Position numbers and translations under genes: made by a program
Notes under the pieces: generated by a model
What the model was told of the DNA's origin: nothing
The model's input: only the letters and a program-made list of their open reading frames with translations
Database searches by the model: none
Source of the DNA: Candidatus Eisenbacteria bacterium
Lineage (GTDB): Bacteria; Orphanbacterota; Orphanbacteria; Orphanbacterales; Orphanbacteraceae
Assembly (NCBI GenBank): GCA_016930695.1
Contig: JAFGGD010000031.1
Location: 90,519 to 138,339 of the forward strand
Length of the DNA stretch: 47,821 nt
Direction of reading: 5' to 3'
Part shown: positions 42,138 to 47,821 of the stretch, one piece after another
How the letters are laid out: each line of letters starts with the position of its first letter
Numbering within the stretch: the first letter of the stretch is position 1

Positions 42138-43850
42138 ATGCTGCGCGAACTCCGAATCGACGACTTTGCCCTGGTGGACCGGCTCGCTCTGCGTTTCGGT
42201 CCGGGTTTCAACGTGATCACCGGCGAGACCGGCGCGGGGAAGACGGTCCTTTTCGAGGCGCTCGCCCTGCTCCTGGGGCGCAAGGGCGCCCGCCCTCCCG
42301 TTCGGGAAGGGGCGGAGGAGGCGGTGCTGCAAGGTCTTTTTACCATCAAGAATCCGTCGTCGTTCCCTCTCGCCGACCTCCTCGACGAAGAGGGGAGCGT
42401 CCTTGTCGAACGGCGGATCCCCCGAAGCGGCCGGGGACGGGTGGAGGTGAACGGAAGGCTGGTGCCGCTCGATCGGCTCCGCGGGTTGGGTGAGGCGCTC
42501 GTCGATTTCCACGGACAGCAGGAAAGGGAGAGCCTTCTCGATCCCGCCCTGCAGAGGGCGTATCTGGACGCCTACGCGGGCGCCGGAGAGGCGCTCGGTG
42601 CGTACCGCGCGGCGGCGGAGGCGCTCGGCGAGGCGCGGGCGAAGCGCGCCGGCGAGGAGAAACGGATCGTCGCGGCGCGGGAGAAAGAGGATTTTCTCCG
42701 CTGGCAGGCGGAGGAGATCGATCGGACCGGTCTCCGTCCGGGCGAGGAAGAAGAGCTGGCGGAGGAGGCGCGCATCCTCAAACAGGCGGAGCGGATCCGG
42801 GAGCTCGTCTATCACGTGCGGGAGTCGCTCCGCGAGGAGGACGGGAGCGCCATGGACCGGCTGGGAGAAGCGGCGGAGAGGTTGGAGCGTTACGCCGACC
42901 ACGGCGACGCGCCCCGGGAGGCGGCGGAGGCGTGCCGGCGTGCTCTGGCCGAGGTGGAGGAGGCGCTTCTGCAGACCGATCGTCTCGCCGAACGGATCGA
43001 CGCCCCGGCCGGCGCTCTCGACAGGGCGATGGAACGACTCGAGTCGATCGCCGCGCTGAAGAGGAAACACCGCTCTTCGGTGGAGGAGATCCTGGCGATG
43101 CGCGAAAGGATCGCCGCCGACCTGGAGCGGATCGACGCAGGCGAGGAGAGGCTGCGCGTTCTGCATGAGGAGGAGGAGAGGCTCGCCGGGGAGGCCGCTC
43201 GGGCGGCGGAGGCGCTCTCGTCGCTCCGCTCGGGGAAGTCGGAGGCGCTCGGCGCGGCGATCGAAACGAACCTGCAACCCCTCGCCCTCCGGGGGGCGCG
43301 TTTCACGGTGACGGTGGAGAGGACCGAGGACCCGGAGGGCAAGATCGGGATCGGCGGCAAACGCTTCCGCGCCGGACGGGACGGAATCGACCGCGTGGAA
43401 TTTCTCTTCGCCGCCAACAAGGGGGAGCCGCTTCTCCCGCTTCGTCGCGTCGCTTCGGGAGGAGAGATCTCGCGGGCGATGCTGGCGATCAAGAGGGTGC
43501 TCGCCGATCACGCCCGGGTGCCGACGGCGCTTTTCGACGAGATCGACGCCGGCGTCGGCGGCGACGTGGGAGAGAGGATCGGCGAAGCGCTGGCGGAGGT
43601 TGGGGCGCGGCGGCAGGTCCTCTGCATCACCCATCTTCCCGCCATCGCCGGGCGCGCCGACCGCCACCTGCGCGTGGAAAAGAGGGAGGCGGGAGGAAGG
43701 ACGGTGATCCGCGTGGAGGAGATGGAGGGGGAAGCGCGCGTGGAGGAGATGGTCCGCATGATGGGCGGCTCGGCGCGCCCGGAGGTGAGCGTCCCCCACG
43801 CCAAGGAGATCCTCAACAGCGCCCGGAAGGGGCGGCGTCGCACGCGATGA
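42138..43850 (+). CDS. recN: DNA repair protein RecN
   Basis: This 570-residue SMC-like ATPase acts in double-strand break repair. The N-terminal ATPase half has FNVITGETGAGKTVLFEAL (Walker A at about 29-36). A central antiparallel coiled coil lies at about 155-375. The C-terminal half has the signature RRVASGGEISRAMLAIKRVL and Walker B ALFDEIDAGVGGDVGERIG, followed by VLCITHLPAIAGRAD. It is full-length compared with E. coli RecN (553). The start has only a weak ribosome-binding site. It overlaps pgsA by four bases. Confidence 0.96.
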   Translation: MLRELRIDDFALVDRLALRFGPGFNVITGETGAGKTVLFEALALLLGRKGARPPVREGAEEAVLQGLFTIKNPSSFPLADLLDEEGSVLVERRIPRSGRGRVEVNGRLVPLDRLRGLGEALVDFHGQQERESLLDPALQRAYLDAYAGAGEALGAYRAAAEALGEARAKRAGEEKRIVAAREKEDFLRWQAEEIDRTGLRPGEEEELAEEARILKQAERIRELVYHVRESLREEDGSAMDRLGEAAERLERYADHGDAPREAAEACRRALAEVEEALLQTDRLAERIDAPAGALDRAMERLESIAALKRKHRSSVEEILAMRERIAADLERIDAGEERLRVLHEEEERLAGEAARAAEALSSLRSGKSEALGAAIETNLQPLALRGARFTVTVERTEDPEGKIGIGGKRFRAGRDGIDRVEFLFAANKGEPLLPLRRVASGGEISRAMLAIKRVLADHARVPTALFDEIDAGVGGDVGERIGEALAEVGARRQVLCITHLPAIAGRADRHLRVEKREAGGRTVIRVEEMEGEARVEEMVRMMGGSARPEVSVPHAKEILNSARKGRRRTR

Positions 43851-44374
43851 AACGCCATATCCCGAACGGCCTCTCCCTCCTTCGGATTCTGCTCGCCGCG
43901 CCCGTGGTCCTCGCGATCCGCGACGGGAGGGATCTCCTCGCCCTCGCTCTTCTCGCCGCGGCGTTTCTCACGGACGGGCTGGACGGGTGGGCGGCCCGCC
44001 GCTGGAACGCATCCTCCGAGGCGGGCCGCGTGCTCGACCCCCTCGCGGACAAAGCGCTCGCCGCGGCCGTCGCCGTCTCCCTTTGGCTCTGGCGCGGCCT
44101 CCCCTTCTGGTTTCTCGCGGCGGTGCTCGCCCGGGATCTTCTGATCCTCGCCGGCGGCGCCCTCGTGATCCGACGCGCCGGTCGCGTCCCCGCCTCCCGC
44201 CTTCCGGGAAAGGTCGCCTTCAACGCCCTCGCCGCCGTTCTTTTCCTTTGGATCCTCCCTCTCCACGCCGCCCGTCCCTACGCACTCGCCGCGGGAACCG
44301 CCGCGCTGGTCCTCTCCTTCCTCCTCTATCTCCGGGTCTTCCTCGCGATCCGCGCGGGGCGGGAGAGGACCTGA
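43847..44374 (+). CDS. pgsA: CDP-diacylglycerol-glycerol-3-phosphate phosphatidyltransferase-like
   Basis: This 175-residue integral membrane enzyme of the CDP-alcohol phosphatidyltransferase family carries the full motif DG-x2-AR-x8-G-x3-D-x3-D in DGWAARRWNASSEAGRVLDP and LADK. About five hydrophobic helices are visible. The N-terminus RHIPNGLSLLRILLAAPVV matches PgsA, which makes phosphatidylglycerol phosphate. Other family members (cardiolipin or phosphatidylinositol synthases) share the motif, so the exact head group is an inference. It ends ten bases from the stop of a convergent gene, with only a weak GGAG/CTCC hairpin plus TTTTT (44377-44399). Confidence 0.85.
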   Translation: MKRHIPNGLSLLRILLAAPVVLAIRDGRDLLALALLAAAFLTDGLDGWAARRWNASSEAGRVLDPLADKALAAAVAVSLWLWRGLPFWFLAAVLARDLLILAGGALVIRRAGRVPASRLPGKVAFNALAAVLFLWILPLHAARPYALAAGTAALVLSFLLYLRVFLAIRAGRERT

Positions 44375-44383
44375 AGGAGATTT

Positions 44384-46144
44384 CTACTCCGGGTTTTTAT
44401 TAAGGACATAAACCGAACCGGTGATCCTCGCCTGCGAGGGAACGCGCCAGGCCGGGAGTAGATCGAAGGCGCGGCGGTGTCCCAAGACGCGGGCGAGACG
44501 GAACCGCGACCGCAGGGGATGCCGTTCCCACCGTAACGGATTGTCGCCGTAGACGCCGATGACGGCGGCGTCCGGAACGGGATCTCCCTCGGACCATGCG
44601 GAGAGGTTCAGCCATCTTCCGCGAAGAAGGGGAAGGGGGGGCGTGTCCCGCGGGTCCGGTCTCCCCTCGAAGGGGTACCCGAAGAAGCCGATCGTCGTGG
44701 AATCCCGCCACTCCGTCTCCTCGATCCAAGCCCGAGTGGGCGCCAGCCATTCCCGGTCGTCGATTACCTCCCAGGCGAAAAGGACGGCGCTCCCCAAGCC
44801 GAGGGCGAAGAGGAGCGAGAGAAGGAGGACCGAAACCGTCGCGCCGCCCTGCCGAACCCTCCCGAGCAAAGCGGCCGCCCCGACGCCGGAGAAGAGCGCG
44901 AAAAAAGGACCGATAAACAAATTGATTCGTAGGACGCAGATCGACGCGCCCGCGGCGAGCAGGATTCCCAGGGTGCCGGCCGCGAGCCTCCGAAGCGGGG
45001 GAGGACCGCGGAGAAGAACGGCGACGATCGTCGCCAGACCGACGAGAGAAGCGGGAAAGCAGTTCGCGCGGAAAATGAAATCGCGCAGAAAACGGGCGCA
45101 TTTCCGGAACGAGAACACCCCGTATCCGCAGCCCCATCCGGAAAGATGCTTGTCGGCGAAATGCAGATAGGAAGAGGGATCGTAGACTAAAAAGGGATTG
45201 AACAAGAGGAACACCGCGAGGGCGGTGAAAAGGGCGGCGGCGATACGGCGGGCCGCGGTCTTTCCGAGGAGGGGAATAAAGACCAGGAGAGCGAGAGCCG
45301 GTGGAGACGATCCGGCGGACCAACCGAAAGCGACGGCCGAGAGAAGGAGCGGACGAAACCCTCCCTTCTCGCGGTGGCGGAGGAGGAAGAAGAGGCCGGC
45401 CATCCCCCAGAAAGCCGCCCAGACGTGAGATTTGCTCACCAGGCTTTGATCGAGGGCGCAGGTCGAAAGAGCGAAGGAGGCCATGGATAGGGCGCCCGCG
45501 CGGGGAGAGTGCAGCCGCTCGCCCAGATCGGCGAGCAGAAGAAGGATCATGAGAAAAGCGAAAACGTTCATGAGGCGACCGGTCCGATAGACACGGGCCA
45601 TCTCTTCCGGATGGTCGAGATAATGGGCGTAGTTCCGGGTGACACAAAAGAAACCGAGCTTTTCCTCGATCGCGAGCGCCGCGCCGATCGGGTAGAGATA
45701 GGCGCCGCCGTAGAGGATATATCCCGGGGTGAAGCGTAGGCGGCTCGGGTCGATCGCGGACAAGGCGCTGTATGTTTTTTCCTCGTCCGCCGCGCTGCTG
45801 TGAATGGAGAATCGGCAGAGAGCGTCCAGTCGTTCGGTTTCGTCGAGGAGGACGCCGGGTTTTCGTTCCCTTACCCGCGAATGGGCGTGTTTCCCCGCGC
45901 GGCGCGCCTCCCGGGTCTCGGACATGCGCTGAGACCGCTCCGGAGTGAGCGTTCCTCCATCGAGAAGGATGCGGCTTCTTTCCGTCGAGGGAAGACCCCA
46001 GTCGGATCCGGCCAGAAGCACCGATGCCGACAAGAGCCAGATCACGGTGGAAACGGGCCGGCGCAGGGGGCGGAAGAGAAGACGGACAGGAGCGCTCACA
46101 CGACGGAAGAGCCGGGTTCGCCGGCATCGGTTCGGAACGCGCAT
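44384..46144 (-). CDS. Polytopic membrane protein, GT-C (family 39-like) glycosyltransferase
   Basis: About 586 residues with ten or more hydrophobic segments. The first helix (STVIWLLSASVLLAG) is followed by an extracytoplasmic loop with acidic residues (SDWGLPSTERSRIL), and another segment (IDPSRLRFTPGYILYGGAYL) follows. This is the layout of GT-C enzymes related to PMT/ArnT that use polyprenyl-phosphate sugars. A soluble C-terminal region of about 110 residues follows the last helix. The start is uncertain: ATG 46144 has weak AAGAG upstream, and the frame is open to 46348. It is monocistronic and divergent from trpD. No acceptor can be named. Confidence 0.65.
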   Translation of the reverse strand: MRVPNRCRRTRLFRRVSAPVRLLFRPLRRPVSTVIWLLSASVLLAGSDWGLPSTERSRILLDGGTLTPERSQRMSETREARRAGKHAHSRVRERKPGVLLDETERLDALCRFSIHSSAADEEKTYSALSAIDPSRLRFTPGYILYGGAYLYPIGAALAIEEKLGFFCVTRNYAHYLDHPEEMARVYRTGRLMNVFAFLMILLLLADLGERLHSPRAGALSMASFALSTCALDQSLVSKSHVWAAFWGMAGLFFLLRHREKGGFRPLLLSAVAFGWSAGSSPPALALLVFIPLLGKTAARRIAAALFTALAVFLLFNPFLVYDPSSYLHFADKHLSGWGCGYGVFSFRKCARFLRDFIFRANCFPASLVGLATIVAVLLRGPPPLRRLAAGTLGILLAAGASICVLRINLFIGPFFALFSGVGAAALLGRVRQGGATVSVLLLSLLFALGLGSAVLFAWEVIDDREWLAPTRAWIEETEWRDSTTIGFFGYPFEGRPDPRDTPPLPLLRGRWLNLSAWSEGDPVPDAAVIGVYGDNPLRWERHPLRSRFRLARVLGHRRAFDLLPAWRVPSQARITGSVYVLNKNPE

Positions 46145-46393
46145 CGGCCATCTCTTCGGAGAGGACGGCCGGGGAGGTCGTCGATCCGGGAAGCACCATC
46201 CGCGGCCGGTCCGTCCGACGATTCGAGTGGCGATTGGGGCGGGTCGGGAGAAACAAGGTGGAGTCGCGACCTGAAGAAGCGGTGTAAAAAAGAAGATCCG
46301 GCCCGTCATCGACAATAGAAATTTAACACGAAAAATAAAGAGCGACAAGAATCGCGCTCACCGGGCGCCGGCGAAAGGAAACACCCGGAGACG

Positions 46394-46412
46394 CGGCGGT
46401 CCAGGACCGCCG
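46394..46412. other. Perfect hairpin in the leader region of trpD
   Basis: CGGCGGTCC (46394-46402), A, GGACCGCCG (46404-46412) is a perfect inverted repeat in the 360-base gap between divergent genes. The gap also has an AT-rich stretch (46305-46342) likely to hold promoters. I see no Trp-rich leader peptide and no T-run, so this is not a classical trp attenuator. Confidence 0.4.
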
Positions 46413-46504
46413 ATATCCAAGAGGTGCCTTGAGAAATGCCCTGCTCCCGCCGATACGTCGGCGGAGGGGGCGAGCCGGCTTTTCGCCCGCGAGAGGAGGG
46501 AGCG

Positions 46505-47560
46505 GTGCACTACCAGGGGATTGCGCAGGCGATCGACCGCGTGGTCCGCCAAGGAGTCGGTTTCGACGCGCCGGAAATGCGCTTCGCCATGGGCGAGATC
46601 ATGGAGGGGCGGGCGACGGACGCGCAGATCGCCGCCTTTCTGGTCGGCCTGCACATGAAGGGGGTGACCGTGGAGGAGATCCTCGGCGCCGCCTCGGTGA
46701 TGCGGGAGCGCACACGCACCGTCCGGACCGCGCACGACGTAGTGCTCGACACCTGCGGCACCGGCGGCGACGGGACCGGCACCTTCAACGTCTCCACCGT
46801 GACCGCTTTCGTGACCGCGGGAGCCGGCGTTTGCACGGCCAAGCACGGAGGCTACCGGGTGTCGAGCCGCTGCGGGAGCGCGGAGCTTCTCGACGCGCTC
46901 GGCGTGAACATCCGTCCCGCGGTGACGGAAATGGAGACGGCCCTGCGGGAGGGGCGGATCGCCTTTCTCTTCGCGCCTCTGCTGAACGACGCCATGAAAC
47001 ACGCCGTCGGGCCCCGTGAGGAGATCGGCGTACGCACCCTCTTCAACCTGCTTCTCCCCCTCACCAATCCCGCCGGCGCCGGCCGGCAGCTGCTCGGCGT
47101 GTACGACCGGTCCCTTCTGGAGCCGGCCGCCGAGGCTCTCCAACGACTCGGCTCGGAGAGGGCTTGGGTGGTGCACGGCGCCGACGGCAGCGACGAGATC
47201 ACGCTGACCGGGACGACCTACGTGGCGGAGATGTTCGGCGGTACGGTGAAGACCTTTACTCTGGAGCCGGAGGATTTCGGTTTCGAAAAGGTCTCTCTGA
47301 GCGAGATTCTCGGAGGAGAGCCGGAGAAGAACGCCTCCATCGCCCTTTCGGTGCTCCATGGGGAGCCGGGGCCGGCGCGGGAGACGGTGATCGCCAACGC
47401 GGCGGCGGCCCTCCTCATCGCCGGTCACGCACTCACCCTGGAGGAGGGGGTGGATCGGGCGATGGAATCGATCGATTCCGGCGCCGCTCTCGGCCGCCTT
47501 GAATACCTCCGCTCCTTCGGCCGCGGCCCGGCGGACTTCCTGAGCGATCTATCCTGGTAG
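46505..47560 (+). CDS. trpD: Anthranilate phosphoribosyltransferase
   Basis: This 351-residue enzyme transfers phosphoribose from PRPP to anthranilate in tryptophan synthesis. Canonical motifs are DTCGTGGDGTGTFNVST (PRPP site), TAKHGGYRVSSRCGSAELLD (usually KHGNR.VSS; here Gly-Tyr replaces Asn-Arg), FLFAPLLNDAMKHAVGPREE, GVRTLFNLLLPLTNPAGA and VVHGADGSDEIT. GTG 46505 is chosen because GAGGAGGGAG lies just upstream; an ATG at 46436 would add a non-family extension. No other trp gene is in the window, so it may be transcribed alone. Confidence 0.95.
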   Translation: MHYQGIAQAIDRVVRQGVGFDAPEMRFAMGEIMEGRATDAQIAAFLVGLHMKGVTVEEILGAASVMRERTRTVRTAHDVVLDTCGTGGDGTGTFNVSTVTAFVTAGAGVCTAKHGGYRVSSRCGSAELLDALGVNIRPAVTEMETALREGRIAFLFAPLLNDAMKHAVGPREEIGVRTLFNLLLPLTNPAGAGRQLLGVYDRSLLEPAAEALQRLGSERAWVVHGADGSDEITLTGTTYVAEMFGGTVKTFTLEPEDFGFEKVSLSEILGGEPEKNASIALSVLHGEPGPARETVIANAAAALLIAGHALTLEEGVDRAMESIDSGAALGRLEYLRSFGRGPADFLSDLSW

Positions 47561-47596
47561 CGGATTCCACGACCATTCTTCCGGCACATTACGTGG

Positions 47597-47821
47597 ACGA
47601 ACCCCCGGTTCTCCTCCTCTCGGGATAAGAGAAAAGCCCTTCTCGCGAAAGGCTTCTCTCTTCTTATGGTACGCCCGAGAGGATTCCCCGCTCCCGGCTG
47701 GCGCCGGTCTCGGGATAAGGGGCTCTAGGAGGGCCGTTCCCTTCGGTCTCGTCCTCCAAGAGCCCCTAACGAACCCCCGGTTCTCCTCCTCTCGGGATAA
47801 GAGAAAAGCCCTTCTCGCGAA
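47597..47821. repeat. Array of long hairpins with an exact 53-base direct repeat (cut by window edge)
   Basis: The 53 bases 47597-47649 recur identically at 47769-47821, offset 172, and the second copy is still matching at the last base. The motif CTCGGGATAAG occurs three times (47619, 47709, 47791). Hairpin A: CCTCTCGGG (47616-47624) and ATAAGA (47625-47630) pair with TCTTAT (47662-47667) and CCCGAGAGG (47674-47682). Hairpin B: AGGGGCTCT and GGAGG (47718-47732) pair with CCTCC and AGAGCCCCT (47753-47767) with one A-A mismatch. There is no coding frame. Origin unknown; tandem terminators, a mobile hairpin repeat or an assembly effect near a contig end are possible. Confidence 0.75.

Noticed and set aside
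46413-46504. trp attenuator leader peptide before trpD
   Set aside because: The in-frame codons upstream contain no tryptophan and no T-run follows the 46394-46412 hairpin.
47650-47690. Minus-strand tRNA at the right edge
   Set aside because: The stretch resembles the 3' end of a tRNA (ATCCTCTCGGGCGTACCA on the minus strand) but no matching acceptor strand, anticodon arm or D arm is found upstream.
47597-47821. CRISPR array or integron attC sites
   Set aside because: Only one full and one partial long repeat with different spacers, no constant short repeat of 25-37 bases. The hairpin ends do not carry the GTTRRRY/RYYYAAC core pair of attC sites, and the only tyrosine recombinase seen is the Xer type far away.

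Overview
The window looks like chromosomal DNA of a high-GC Gram-negative bacterium. Support for this comes from several outer-membrane barrel proteins with signal peptides, a lipid II flippase, GC-rich third codon positions and dense operons. Secreted proteins with lamin-tail domains next to bacterial housekeeping genes are typical of deep-branching, mostly uncultured groups such as Eisenbacteria or other FCB-related and deltaproteobacteria-like lineages. I cannot place it more precisely from the sequence alone. Almost everything is core metabolism or cell biology. I see no prophage, insertion sequence or CRISPR array, and no convincing dedicated defence or secondary-metabolite system.

Left part (1-19,000, many short transcription units): a truncated porin gene runs off the left edge behind a palindromic operator. 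It is followed by a CYTH-domain protein, a small barrel protein and rpmB. A tightly overlapping minus-strand operon carries two zinc-type dehydrogenases and the two halves of an asymmetric heterodimeric ABC exporter. Next come a barrel protein behind a hairpin and leader ORF, and a PerR-catalase peroxide unit. An O6-alkylguanine alkyltransferase gene follows that has no ATG/GTG/TTG start covering its N-terminal domain. Then come small membrane genes (one interrupted by an in-frame TGA) with a flavodoxin-fold protein, a serine hydrolase fused to a second cysteine-containing domain, another barrel protein and a two-LTD secreted protein.

Middle part (19,000-37,000, plus strand): murJ, uvrC and a xerC/D recombinase; scpA-scpB-rluB-aroF-aroA-cmk-plsC-rpsA (chromosome segregation, shikimate pathway, CMP kinase, phospholipid synthesis, ribosomal protein S1); then tRNA-Val, thrS, infC and rplT. 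ThrS lacks the TGS domain, infC appears to start with AUC, and rpmI is missing from its usual place. A ZapB-like coiled-coil gene and zapA follow, then a structured RNA candidate in the place where 6S RNA is found in other bacteria, then rny.

Right part (37,000-47,821): ymdB-folD-xseA-xseB-ispA-nadK-recN-pgsA, a nearly continuous overlapping operon. Its FolD homologue has changes at all three classical cyclohydrolase residues. Then come a divergent membrane glycosyltransferase-like gene and trpD. The window ends in a non-coding array of long imperfect hairpins with an exact 53-base direct repeat that is cut by the window edge.

The most useful leads are the AUC start inferred for ogt, the non-canonical FolD, the hydrolase fusion, the interrupted two-helix membrane gene, the zapA-rny RNA and the terminal hairpin array.
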